NCBI RefSeq assembly: GCF_026212465.1
Contig: NC_080055.1
Location: 16,173,214-16,237,213 of the forward strand
Reading direction: 5' to 3'
Length of the DNA: 64,000 nucleotides
Source: Amaranthus tricolor
Lineage: Eukaryota > Streptophyta > Magnoliopsida > Caryophyllales > Amaranthaceae
Below are positions 35,307 through 47,193 of the stretch, in pieces. The position numbers and the translations under genes were made by a program. A model generated the notes under the pieces. That model saw nothing but the letters and a program-made list of their open reading frames with translations. It ran no database searches and was not told the DNA's origin. Numbering within the stretch: position 1 is the stretch's first letter; every line of letters begins with the position of its first letter.

Positions 35307-36253
35307 TTACCACGCATGAAGATATAATATTACCCAATCCAACTTCTCATTTTCAGGTAAAGTCTTAAGCATTTCAAACTCTTCTGCATTGTTCAAATAT
35401 TGCTTCACTGCCTTCAATACTTCTTGTAAATCAAGTCCGACAACTCTTGAAGCAACATTGTAGGCCTCTTTAGAATCGTGCTTTGGTTTCTTGATATCAT
35501 ATACTCCTTAAATGTCTCAGCTAAGCTAGTAACAACACCAGTAAAACGATCCCTCTTTAATTTCTTTCTTGAAGACTTCCGAAGTTGCATTTGAGTTATG
35601 GACACCTCGATTTTCAGTCTCTAAAGCAGCAGCTGGCTCTTCGTGTTGCTCAGTACCATCACCAATCGCTCTATCTACTGACACCAAAGCACAAATATCA
35701 TACCAATTCTCAATCTTTTGTTAATATATGCCGAGGCATTTGGATTATCTTGCATAACATTGGAAAAGAAAGATGCAAACATTAATCATCAATAGTCAAT
35801 CCATATAACACATTATCACAATAATTCACGGTCAATCCATTAACAATAAGAGCACAAAGTGCTCAACATAAGGATATAATATTATTATATTTGATTGACA
35901 ATCAGAAAAGCATACCTTACAATATTCGTTCCATTAGGAAAAATCATTCATATCAATCTCAAGCATCTTTTTTCTCATTATTCCACGTAAACTTAGTGTA
36001 AGTTTTAATGTTGGTGACGATTGCATGACGTTTCTTCCATACCTTAATCCTATTTTTGACATGATCCATTGTAATAAATATGCCCAACTCATTCCTTAAC
36101 TTATCAACAACAGCTTGACAAAATTGAGGCTTGACCTTTATTCCCCTCGTTTATTTGGTCAATTAATGTTGAAGCGAGAATTGCATTTATTTGGGGAGTC
36201 CAAGATACGTAACCTCTCTTTACTTTTGAGCTTGAACGTAACTGCCTTTTCAT
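35307..36253 (-). pseudogene. PIF/Harbinger-associated Myb/SANT-like protein, broken
   Basis: The minus strand from ATG 36253 gives MKRQLRSSSKVKRGYVSWTP then QINAILASTLIDQINEGNKG. After a one-base shift come VDKLRNELGIFITMDHVKN, RIKVWKKRHAIVTNIKTYTK and FTWNNEKK. This is the trihelix-like Myb/SANT domain seen in plant proteins paired with PIF/Harbinger transposases. Further frames give a variable section, DSKEAYNVASRVVGLDLQEV and FEMLKTLPENEKLDWV, a typical C-terminal end, with a stop at 35309-35307. Several shifts and stops make it a pseudogene. No DDE transposase partner or terminal repeats were found, so it could also be a retired host copy of the family. Confidence 0.7.
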
Positions 36254-36734
36254 TGTTTGTTCATTATAATAGAGAAACTCTAAAACGTGTCAAAATAATT
36301 AGTTGAACACAATAATATACAAAAAGCAGCAGAGTATTAATAACAAGTGAAAAATCTAGCATCATCAGCTGGCTAGCTATTGTACTATTGTATTGATAAC
36401 CTTCATAAATTGATATTGAGTATGCCTCTCACCCATCGTATGCAATCCACATCTTCCAATTAGGATTAAAGGAACATCAACTACTATTCTTGTTGCATTT
36501 ACAAGAAATAAAGAAAAAGCAAACTAATGGCTGACACTTAAATAAAGAAAAAGCATACTCATCATTGATTTTCGTTTGAACTCTTTCCTACTGCTAAGGA
36601 TGAGTAATTCTCTGTTTATATCCCTTGAGCTAATTAAATTGTGGTGATTTTCATCTAATGATTATGTCATGGATAAAGGAAGGCCCAAGCCCATGATTAA
36701 ATACACTTACGCAAGGCCGAAATAGAAATCAGTT
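36254..36734. other. Intergenic stretch
   Basis: No coding or repeat signal stands out. No LTR or primer site was found upstream of the gypsy remnant that follows. Confidence 0.4.
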
Positions 36735-38476
36735 ATAACAACTTTTTGTTAGCGTACAAAATGCAGTTCCAGAGTTAAAGAGTACTATGGAGGACCGATT
36801 TACCGAAATGATCCAGTACTTTGAAGGATCCCAATCGAGGTTGTGTGATGAATAAAACAAGAAGTTGGAAGATCATGCTAGAGGATAAAATGACCTCAAG
36901 GCAGCTATGACCGTACTGATGACGGAAGTAAAAAATATCAGTGCTGAGGTTATGGGCGACAACATCGGTAGTCCAGTGGGTCAAACCTCTGAAAATAGAG
37001 AGCAGTCGGTCATCGAACAGATCCAACCAACAAATACTGAAGATCGTGAGGGTTTTGGAGAACGGAGACACTATGGAGGCTGGAACAACGAAAGTAGCAA
37101 TTCGAGAGTTCGTCGTTTGGATTTTCCCATAGTTTCCGACGAAGATCCGGACGGATAGATTAGCAAAGCTGAAAGGTACTTCGAGGTTTACCACCTGACC
37201 TGTACCGAAAAGTTGGGAGCAGCTATCATGGGATTAGAAGGCGATGCCCTATAATTGTTTCAATGGGAGAACAAAAGGCGTACCGTTATGAGTTGGCGGA
37301 TGCTGAGGAGGATGATGTTGAAACGCTTTAGAGGCTGGAAGGGAGGTTCCATCATCGAGCAATGGCTGAGTGAGCAACAGGAAGGCTGTGTGGAAGACTA
37401 TGAAAAGGTATTCATTCAATTTGGTTTAAATATTGATGAAGAAGTTAGTGAGTCATTTCTATTAGCTAATTTTATTTAAGGGCTAGAGATTAATAGACCT
37501 TGTAAATATTGAAGAAGCCTTTGAGTGGGCGGTGAAAATTGAGGAGAAATTGACTGCCATGGGAACACTTGGCGTGCATCGGGGGCCAGGGAGAAATTTA
37601 CCACAGTACCCTTATAAAACTTATCCTTCCCTATTCATTTCCAAACAGAACCTGAAAACCCGTCATCTTCCCCAACCAAACACAACCTGCCTAAGAAATT
37701 ACCACCCCTACCATAACACCTCCACAAACAACCCACCAATGATAACACCCGCCGTTTGACCTATCGGGAATTCCAAGACTGAAAAACCAAGGGGCTTTAT
37801 TTTAGGTGATGAAAAATGGAGATCAGGGCATGTTTGCAAGAAAAAAGAGTTAAGTGTTCTTGTTGTGGGAGATAGGGGGGTGGAGGATGACCAATTCGAG
37901 GAGGTAGAAGAGGAGTTTGTAGATGCTGAGAGCAAACCTGTCAGGATTTCGTTGAATTCTCAGTTGTAGGAATTGATAATCCTAAAACTATGAAGCTTGA
38001 AGGAAAAATTGGGGAAACAAAGTAGTGGTTATGATTGACTCTGGTGCTAATAATTTTATATCCCCTAATGTAGTTGAAAGACTCGCCATTCCAGTAACTG
38101 CCACAGAGGAGTTTGGGGTGACCTTGGGCACAGGAGAGACTCGTATGGGAAGTGGTAGTTGTCAAGGAATGGAAATAGACTTGGGGGCACTATGTATTAT
38201 CGAAAATTTTTGCCATTAGAGTTGGGGCACTCGAATGTTATCCTGGGAATAGAGTGGTTGGCCAAATTGGGAACTATTTCCAGTAATTGGACCCAACTGA
38301 TGCAGTTTAATTGGAAAAAAAGCAAGGTGATGTTGAGAAGTGACCCATCGTTGGAGCGTTCCTTAGTCACTCTCAAGTCTATCATGAAAGACATACGGAA
38401 GGTGGGAGGAGGTGTTTTGATTGATTTAGCTAGCATGAACAGGATAATAGTACCAAAGAACTTGAGATGCCCTTGA
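36735..38476 (+). pseudogene. Ty3/gypsy gag and protease remnant
   Basis: Broken frames give gag-like KAERYFEVYHLTCTEKLGAA, GDAL, RFRGWKGGSIIEQWLSEQQE and VEDYEKVFIQFG, with stops for example at 37156-37158 and 37252-37254. Downstream, MIDSGANNFISPNVVERL carries the DSGA active-site motif of the aspartic protease, followed by LGTGE and, in another frame, LGHSNVILGIEWLAKLG. This is the usual gag-protease order upstream of reverse transcriptase. Multiple frameshifts show long decay. Neither LTR is present. Confidence 0.8.
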
Positions 38477-39677
38477 ATATTCCAGAATCATTGCAGGAAG
38501 TCATAAAATCCTTTGCACCAGTGTTCAGTATGCCCCCAGGCTTACCCCCTTTAAGATCCAAACAACACCAAATTACCCTCAAAAATGGTTCCAACCCAAT
38601 TAGTGTTTGACCCTACCGATACCCACAAATCCAGAAGGCCGAAATTGAGCGTTTGGTGTTCGATATATTACAAGCTGAAATCATACAGCCCTCTCTTAGC
38701 CCATTTTCCAGCCCGGTGTTGCTTGCTAAGAAGAAAGATGGGTTGTGGAGATTTTGTGTCGATTACCGACCCTTGAACAAAGAAACTGTTGTGAATAAGT
38801 ATCCCGTACCAGTCATTGAGGAGTTGTTGGCTGAGATACATAGTGCTAGGGTGTTTTCCAAGTTAGACCTGAAGTCAGGATATCATCAAATAAGGATGAA
38901 ACCAGAATATGTTCGTAAAACCGTATTTCGCGCACACGAAAGTCATTACGAGTTCTTGGTCATGCCTTTCGGGTTAACTAACGCCCCCCTACGTTCCAAT
39001 CTCTGATGAACGATATATTTAGATCTTTTCTTTGCCGGTTTGTGTTGGTATTCTTCGATGATATCCTAGTTTACAGCTCTTCTGTGAGCGAGCATGTTCA
39101 GCACTTATCTGAAGTATTGGGAATTTTGGCACGCCACCAATTATATGCTAATGCTAATGCTAAAAAATGCGAAATTGGGCAGACTCGGGTGGCATACTTG
39201 GGTCACATCGTGTCAGGAGGACGGGTGGAGGTGGATCCAGATAAATTTAAAGCTATGCAAGAATGGCCCCTACCCGTAAGTTTGAAGGAATTACGTGGTT
39301 TTTTGGGGTTGACCAGTTACTACAAGATGTTTATCTATCATTATGCGCAATTGGCAAAACCATTAACCAACCAGCTGAAGAAGGATAATTTCCATTGGGA
39401 CGAAATTGCTACTGCAGCCTTTAACACCTTAAAGCAGGTCATGTTGAGTGCCCCGGTTTTAGCTATCCCTAATTTCTCCTTACCGTTTGTTGTTGAGGCT
39501 GATGCGTCGGGAAAGGGGTTAGGAGCAGTTCTCTCTCAAAACAAGCACCCCATTGCCTTTTTTAGTAAAGGTTTTGGAGTTAGAGGACAAGCAAAATCGA
39601 TATATGAGAAGGAGCTTATGACGATTGTGTTAGCAATCCAAAAATGGAGGCATTACTTGATCGGTCGAAGGTTAGCA
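38477..39677 (+). pseudogene. Ty3/gypsy reverse transcriptase and RNase H start, truncated
   Basis: Motifs in order: [56 protein letters not shown], then a one-base shift near 38993, LVFFDDILVYS with the catalytic FDD, AYLGHIVS, and the RNase H opening ADASGKGLGAVL and EKELMTIVLAIQKWRHYLIG. The sequence stops matching a gypsy element at about 39677, before the rest of RNase H, integrase and the 3' LTR. It is chromovirus-like, lineage not settled. A caulimovirus origin was considered and not supported. Confidence 0.88.
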
Positions 39678-39917
39678 AAGATTGGATTCGTACTTCATAT
39701 GGACCAATTTGTATAGAGGAAAGTTGCTTAGAGTTGGAAAGTATTAAAGAAGGTTAGATTTTTTTTTTCTCTATTAATTACAATAATCAATAATAATCAT
39801 TTGTTTATTAATACTTACATTTTTTGTTATTTATATTATTTTGTAGGTATAGAAGATTTGGTTTTAGAGCAACCAATCATTATCAATGACGAGACCAATG
39901 ATGTTCCGACGGAACAA
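39678..39917 (+). other. Unidentified two-exon 3' gene end abutting the gypsy break
   Basis: A frame DWIRTSYGPICIEESCLELE leads to a donor GTTAGA near 39755, an AT-rich intron, an acceptor TTTTGTAG near 39846, then IEDLVLEQPIIINDETNDVP with stop TAA at about 39917. This resembles the tail of a transposon-encoded protein but I do not recognise it. Downstream, paired 'cagccacatttt' and 'ctatgtggctgt' near 40200-40260 resemble subterminal repeats of a CACTA-type element, so a truncated CACTA 3' end is one possibility. Confidence 0.35.
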
Positions 39918-41252
39918 TAAACACATGAAGACTTTTCTTGTAATTGTTATGTTATTGAAGACATTTGTAATTGAGAATTGTGAACTCTGTTTTGTTTGGA
40001 CTTATGTTTAAGACTATGGTTTGCTTAGGACTTTGGTATTTTGTGGTGGACTATCATTTGCTTGGGACTTTGGATAATATCGGCATTATATATTGCTTTT
40101 GAGTATTGAAAATTAATAAAATAGTACTTTTACAATTCAAATTTCTACCTAAATTATACTAGTAAATTCTAAATATTTGGTTGTCAAAATTATTGCATAG
40201 TCAGCCACATTTTGGGTGTGAAATTCTCCTATGTGGCTGTTGTAGCCATACAACCAGCCTAATATTTCAGCCCAACTTAATAGTTTTCAATGCCTATTTC
40301 AAAGCATAAGATTTTCATCCTATTGATTAAAATTCCCATTCTAACTACTAAAATGCCCATTTCAAGGCTTTAAATGTCAAATTCAAGGCTTATCTTTCTT
40401 TTCGAAAAAGTTGAAGTTTAAATCTTACTAAAAATATTAAAATGTCTATTTCAAGTCTTAAAATGTCTATTTTAAGGTTAAATATCCATTCTAAGGATTC
40501 AAATCTCTATTCTAAGCTTTAACGTTCCTTTTTCCAAATTGATTAAGTTTAACATCATACTTTAAAGCTTTAAATTTCAATTTCAAGACTTAAAATTTCT
40601 ATTTTAATGATTAAAACACTTATTCAAATTCTTAACCTTCCTTTTATTATAAAGACTGAAATAACATCCTAGTTAAAGTTTTTTATGCCTATTTTAGAGC
40701 ATAAAATATCAATTCTAAGGCTTAAAATGACTTTTTCAAGCCTTAAATTTAATTTTCCAAAAGTATTAAGTTGAACATCCTACTATAAAGTTTTAAATGC
40801 CAATTTTAAGTCTTAAAAATGCCTATTCGAAAAATTAAAATGTCTACTCTAAAACTTAAAATGTTACACCCTAAGCCTTAAATTTTCAAAAGTATTGATA
40901 TGATAAGTATACATTAAAGCGTGGAAAATATACAATAAATTCATTTAAGAAAAATTTTCATAAACAAAATTAAAAATTTTAATTCTAACATGAGGCAAAG
41001 TATTGTACCAATTCTTTACTAAACAAGTTTTAGTTATACTTATTACAGAATAACTATTATACAAATAATTCACTAACTACTACAATTGAACAAAGAAATT
41101 TATAACCGTTACATTTAGATAATTGAAATGTATCCAATTCAAATGAGATAGTTGCAATTGTCTTGGTAGTTTTTTTCCTTTTATTTTGCAAATGTTAATT
41201 GAAATGTATTCTAATTCAAGCCCTCTCTTGAGAGACCGTTTATAGTATAGAG
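39918..41252. other. Non-coding DNA with a degenerate short repeat array
   Basis: About 40280-40870 is built from degenerate units of roughly 20-25 bases resembling 'cttaaaatgtctatttcaag'. The rest is AT-rich without gene signals. Confidence 0.5.
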
Positions 41253-42003
41253 CAAGCTTGTTAAAATCGCGATCCAGATCGTAAATTCGTATGATTTTAC
41301 GATTTCAATTGCACCTATCGAGTTGAATCGGGGTTAAAATCATTTGTGGGTAAAATCGCTAGTAAAATCGTTAAATCGGTTTAAATAGATAAAATCGTAG
41401 AATCGTAAAATCGTAACGATTTTACCAAAATGAGCATTTATGCGACAATTCTTAAATATTATAGCCCATGCGACAATTCTTGACCAATTTGATATATTTA
41501 AATTAGAAGAAACATCTTTGTACATCTTCTTTTCACATTTATTTGTCATTTTCTACAATGATTCTTATCATTTTTTTACTTCTTCATATTTACTCAAGCT
41601 TTTGAATCATTCATCCCCAATGCTACTTGTAAGTTGTAAGTGATTTTTGTAATGCATTTAAAATCTAAAGTAGTGGAAAAAGAATTTCTTAGTGATGAAA
41701 ATTAATCTAAGCACTATATTTGTCTAGGTTTGCGTAGACCCTAAGTTAATCAGACTCTTTTTTGTTAAATGATATAAAATTACAAGTAAGAATTAGATAT
41801 TTTATGAATCATGCAAAAATAATTGATAAAAATAAATCTAAGTGTATTTTACGTTGAAAATATCACAACAACAAATACAAACAACTATTACGTCTTAAAC
41901 CTGCAAAATTTGTAGAATCGGTCGGATTTACGATTTCGACTTTACGATTCAATTTTGAGAGCTGCTTTCGATTCAAAGTAAAATCCCGATTTTAACAACC
42001 TTG
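41253..42003. mobile_element. Non-autonomous hAT-type element
   Basis: The left end CAAGCTTGTTAAAATCGCGAT and the right end, inverted, CAAGGTTGTTAAAATCGGGAT form matching termini. Eight-base flanks GTATAGAG (41245-41252) and GTATAGAC (42004-42011) agree at seven positions, as expected for a hAT duplication. 751 bp, rich in 'taaaatcg' words near both ends. The frames at 41340-41643 are not genes. Confidence 0.78.
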
Positions 42004-42011
42004 GTATAGAC

Positions 42012-42281
42012 GCCCCTCAAAAGAGCCTAACCTACATTCTCAACTTACTATATTTAGAAACACAAATTTTATTTTTTTTATAAAAAAAACTGCCTATAAT
42101 TACTGTCAGTCTCTAAACACGCGTGTATGAGGTTTCTTGATATATGAAAAGTTCCATCATTAACTGCCTATTCCCCATGCAAAATCAGAAATAGATTCTT
42201 AAACATGAAGAATCAGATTTTCAACTTCCATCTTCAAAATTGATCTACATTCTTCTCCTTAAAACCGAAAATCTTGTAAAA
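42012..42281. other. Upstream flank of the FAR1-like pseudogene
   Basis: Nothing recognisable; probably leader sequence or transposon flank. Confidence 0.35.
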
Positions 42282-45243
42282 ATGGACGAATTAATGATGG
42301 AATTCGAAAGTATATAAGACGACATTAATACTATTCAAGGTATATAATTTAGAAAAACATTTTTTTAATGCTATAAAAGTTATGTACATATCCAAATTTT
42401 TTTTTCTTTATTTAAGCTTCATCAATGGCGGATATAGTGGAATATAATAATGAAGATGACATTCCTCCTAAAGGAAATAGTGCTGATGATCGAATAGGCA
42501 GGTTAAAATATTTATGGTTATTGATATCTGAGATTGGGGATATAACAAGGTGCTATTGCTATCAATATCATGAGCATTTTAAAAAAAATACGGAATGAAA
42601 AACCGTTCACATCTGAGATTTACATTGCTTTTATAAACATGATATTTTGGATTTACATCTATGAACATTTGCCCATGTGTTGATGTTTTCAGTTAGGAAA
42701 GATAAGGAAGCATATGAAGGACATAGCAACGCCATTTTCATGTACATAGGTAATAAATTTAATATCGTTGGTGTTTGTTGTTATATATTATTATTTTTGT
42801 AGTTGTAATAACATGTCTTTAGTATTATTAAATAATAGATTTGACTTTATAATATTATGTGTCTGCTATTATAATTAAATGTATTTTATATCACAATATA
42901 GTATATATGGGATTACAGTTAGTATAATATATTTTAAAATATAACATTGCAATTCTGGAGCTATAATATAACATGTTTATGATTATAGTATAATATATTT
43001 TGGGTTATAATAAGATATATTTGGTGTTATATTGAAATATATGGGTGTTATAATAAGATATATTTGGTGTTATGTAGTTGAACAAAACGAAAATACTAAG
43101 GTTTCGTGTGCAATTGAAAATGTCTCAAGTGCAATGAAATGTGCTATTGACTTATAAAAAGTAGTCTTATTTGGTTCACTTGAAGCATTTCAGTCCAAAC
43201 AATAGAAGAGCTTGAGCAGCTATACATATCACATGCACGAGTAACGGGTTTTAGCATTAAAAAATACACCAAAAGAACAAGAAAATATATTGTCGTAGAG
43301 AGTTACTATGTGTGTTCATGAAAAGGGAAAACACACCATGTAGATCTTTCAAGTCAAGCACTAGAACATCCAAGTAAGCCCAAAAAGATGAAACTCATCC
43401 CAATAACAATATACGACTATAAAGCAAGGATACAAATAAAAATGGATAATGAAAGTGGACTATATTATATTAAGAATCACATCATCTTGCACACACATGA
43501 GCTTACAAGGGCTCAATGGCTGCACCTTCTTCGTTTTGAAAGGCATGTATCAATTGCAGAGAAAATTGATACCATTAAATCATTTGAAGAGGCAAGCATC
43601 AGACCAACCACTGCTTATAGATATTTGTCTTAAGATGAAGGAGGCGATGAGTATGTTGGGCATACACTATCTGATCATATAAATTATGTAAATAGGTAAT
43701 ACCATTAAATACCATTTTATGACACATGTTTGGAGTCATATCATAGTATATTTGGAATTGTAATTATAAACATTTAATCTTATAAATACGATATTTGGTT
43801 ATATACCACTGCATAGCTAGTGTTACAATAGTATATTTATGAGATTATATATGATAGTATTTGACCTTATAATATACCATATATGGTATTATATTTTCAG
43901 GTTGAGGATGAAAGCAATAGAAGGGGGTGATGCTTAGACGGAAATTGATAAGCTGATAGAAGAATCGAAAAAGGATCCCAATTTTTACTATTGTGTAAAA
44001 TTGAATGAATAAGGAAAACTTATAGCTCTATTCTGGAGCGATAGTATGATGAGGGCAGACTACAAAATTTACGGAGATATGGTCATATTTGACACAACTT
44101 ACCGCACCAATCGCTATAATCTCATATGTGGTCCAATAGTGGTGATTAATAATTATTGAAAAACTATTATGTTTGGGTGTGCATTTATCACTGACGAAAA
44201 AGTGGAATCATTTGAATAGGTTCTTGGTCAATTTAAGAAGGTTATGAACAATAAATCCTCAATGTCAATCTTCACTGATCAAGACTTTGCGATGTCAAAA
44301 GCAATTGAAAAGGTAGAACGGTGGAGGAAAAGAGAGATTGATAAAGAATTTTACTGTTCAAGAACAACACCAGCATCTAGTCTACGTATTGTCGGTTTGT
44401 TCAAACATGCAGCTGAGGTATACATTGCAACTTTATTTAGAGATTTTGAAGAGGAGTTCAAAATGGCTATATCGTGTTTGTGGCTGAAATCATGCAAGAC
44501 AATGGGTAGAATGTATATAAGTAAGTGCAAACTGTTATTTTTTTTTATAATTGGTGTTATAATAATACTATTTGGGATTATAATATGTTATAATTGGTAG
44601 TATAATATTATGATATATTATAATATTTTATAATTGATATTATAATTAGTATTATAATATCTCGTAACTGGTATTATAATATATACTAATTGGTATTAAA
44701 ATTTCTATATCATGTAGGGTGTGGATGGAAGATAGCGAAAGAATGTCCACAAACTGTTGTTTATATGAATTATCAAGGAAACGTTAATGTTAAATGCACA
44801 TGCAAAAACTTTGAGGAATGTGGTTGGTTGTGTTGTCACTGTATGCGCATACTTCATAATCACTCGATAGAAACAATCCCTGAAAAATACATCTTACCCC
44901 GATGGACAAAAAGTGCTAAGAAAGATGTGTGGGAGAAGATGTTCAACAACCAAGACCCTTATGGTAAAGACAACGACAAACACCAAAGATTATTAGCGTT
45001 ACAGTGGAGGCACAACATGGGGCGTAAAATGTACAATTTTGTTTTGAAAGCACAATACAACAACGACGCTCGGAGGGTGGTTGAGTATTTATGTAACAAA
45101 GCATATGAAGAAGTTCAAAAGTTGTTAGAAGATTCAATGCAAGAACAACCGTCACAACCCATTGTGTCGGGTACAGAAATCATGGTACTAGACCCGAATA
45201 AATCAGTAACTAACGGACGTAAAAAGAGGATCAAGGGTCACTG
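42282..45243 (+). pseudogene. FAR1/MULE (Mutator-like) transposase pseudogene
   Basis: Exon fragments on the plus strand follow FAR1-family order. ATG 42282 with MDELMMEFESI then TAA at 42315-42317; an acidic exon MADIVEYNNEDDIPPKGNSA; a FAR1 DNA-binding region with ISHARVTGFSIKKYTKR, VVESYYVCS; a MULE transposase region about 43900-44520 with GDMVIFDTTYRTNRYN and SIFTDQDFAMSKAIEK carrying the first catalytic acids; and 44716-45243 with a SWIM zinc finger VKCTCKNFEECGWLCCHCMR and IPEKYILPRWTKSAKKDVW. At least five in-frame stops break it. It could be a Mutator (Jittery-type) transposase or a retired FAR1-related gene; terminal repeats were not found. Confidence 0.8.
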
Positions 45244-45806
45244 AGAAAAAAAAAACACAACAAATAGGGAGTTTAGTTCTGCAACACCAAAGAAACACAT
45301 TATATAGAGTAAATTTGATGGTTGTAAATGTTGCAGTTGTATTATAATTGTGAACATTAGTCAGTATAATTCCGATTACATGATATTATGATCCCAAATT
45401 TAATATATTATACAGGCAAATATACTATGATAAAACAACTTGAATAGATATGACGTAATTCATTTAGAATACTACAAACTACTACCATTATATATCCAAT
45501 TATTATATCCTTTAAATATCCAAAAAAATATTATTATAATTCCAATTCGTGATATAAATACATATAATTGTTCATTTTAAGAACAAAGATGACGTTAACT
45601 AAACTAATATATAATATTAACTTCAGAGTATCATAATAACAATCAAATATTGATATAACACCAAATCTGACCGTCTGCGATAAAAAGTCAGATTCAAAAC
45701 GTTCCAAAAATGCCCAAAAAATACCCACACACTAATGTTGATAATGTTTGAAGCATACACCAAAATAAAACTGTTCTAACTCCAATATTGATGAAATGGT
45801 AATGTT
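45244..45806. other. Flank of the FAR1-like pseudogene
   Basis: AT-rich, with words such as 'ttataattgtgaacatta' and 'gtataattccgatta' like those in the pseudogene introns. No gene is seen. Confidence 0.4.
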
Positions 45807-46640
45807 TCACAAAAAACTACTTTGTCTTCTTCCTTGGTACATAGAGAGTGAATTTGATGGGGAAGAATGAAGATTTGGTGGGGAAGGACTACTTGGAGTG
45901 GAATTAGAATTTGGAGTTGTATTTAGAGGTGATGGAAAGTCTTGGTGTTTCTTATGGAGAAATAACAAAATTTTCCTCACAAGGAAGGTGCTGTACACAG
46001 ACTTTATCAACACAATTGTTAGTTCAATTCCAAGACTCTGTCTCATTAAATTTAACACCTCTACTAGTGATTACTTTACCACTTATTGGATTATATAACC
46101 TATATGCTTTGAACTTGGAGTTATATGCCGTAAAAATGTACTTTTTAGATTTATATCTAGTTTTTTTTATGATAACTAGGGATCAAAGCACAAGTTATAC
46201 AACCAAAAATGCGTAAATGACTTACTTGAGGTTTTCTCCCTTTCCATGCTTCATATGGAGTCATGTACATAACAGCTCTTGTAGGGGAAATATTGGAAGA
46301 TACACTGCAGTAGCCACGGCTACTGCCCAAAATCGTTTCTCAAGACCTTTTCTAGCCATCATACTCCTAGCCATTTCCACCATCGTGCAATTTTTCCGCT
46401 TTGCTACTCCATTTTGTTGTGGCGTATAAGGTATTGTTAACTCCCCTTGGATACCATCAGAACTAAGCACATTGATGTAAAAACCCACTTTCCTTCTATA
46501 TTTATACCTTAAATTTCTTAAAATAGTCAAAAGTCTCAAACATAGATTTCAAGAAATACATCCAACTCATGCAACTATAATCATCTGTAAACATTAAAAA
46601 GTACTTACTACCACTTTAAAGTGTTAACTTCAATAGTCTC
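45807..46640 (-). pseudogene. Copia integrase remnant
   Basis: Minus-strand frames give YFLMFTDDYSCMSWMYFLKS, FYINVLSSDGIQGELT, PYTPQQNGVAKRKNCTMVEM, ARSMMARKGLEKRFWAVAVA, TPYEAWKGRKPQVSHLRIFG and a Ser/Pro-rich linker (TPSSPSPPNLHSSPSNS). This is the integrase core and following region of a copia element unlike the SIRE copies. Frameshifts and stops are frequent and there are no LTRs. Confidence 0.8.
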
Positions 46641-46772
46641 AAACTTAATTATTCCCAACTTCAAATTGTTAACTTGACATCCTTGTGAAAACTTTTGATC
46701 TCCTCAAAGGATCCCAATAGTATCATTATCCCTCTTATATAGAAAGAGGAGTAGATGAGTGAAAATAAAAGC

Positions 46773-46985
46773 TTTAAATTTATTGATCAAAGGAATGTCC
46801 ATAACAAAGTTTTATGGGAACTAAATGTTAACAAAAGTGAATCTCAGCAAAACGGATCTTCCTTGTCCTTTCTCTCCTAATCAAATAGATAAGACAATGG
46901 TTCCCATGAGGTAACTTGACTTCCTCTAAATCTCATTAAGGGTATTTCCAAAGGTTCTAAGTGATGAGTGTCATATTTCAGTTCT
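46773..46985 (-). pseudogene. Gypsy protease remnant
   Basis: A minus-strand frame reads MGTIVLSI, stop, LGEKGQGRSVLLRFTFVNI, stop, then NFVMDIPLINKFK. This pattern resembles the protease region of Tat/Athila-type gypsy elements, where a VDIPSAYN..LGRP-like motif occurs. It probably belongs with the gag remnant at 48640-49490, separated from it by a solo LTR. Confidence 0.5.
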
Positions 46986-47193
46986 CATACTGTTTATGGT
47001 GATAGGAATGTATTACTACTAGTGTCAACATGTACTCTTTTTACATTCATTTGCCCTACTTTTAGATTTAAGACAATTGATTCAGCATGAGAATAATAGA
47101 TGAGACTTTCCATCTTCTTATTTAAGATCATCTATAGAGGAATGAAAGTTTTTGTTGTGGTGATGTTGGTTCTCATTAGAGTATTATAGAAAG

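Noticed and set aside
38477..39677. Endogenous caulimovirus-like reverse transcriptase
   Set aside because: Upstream gag and DSGA protease order and the motifs fit Ty3/gypsy; no movement-protein or coat-type motif is visible nearby.
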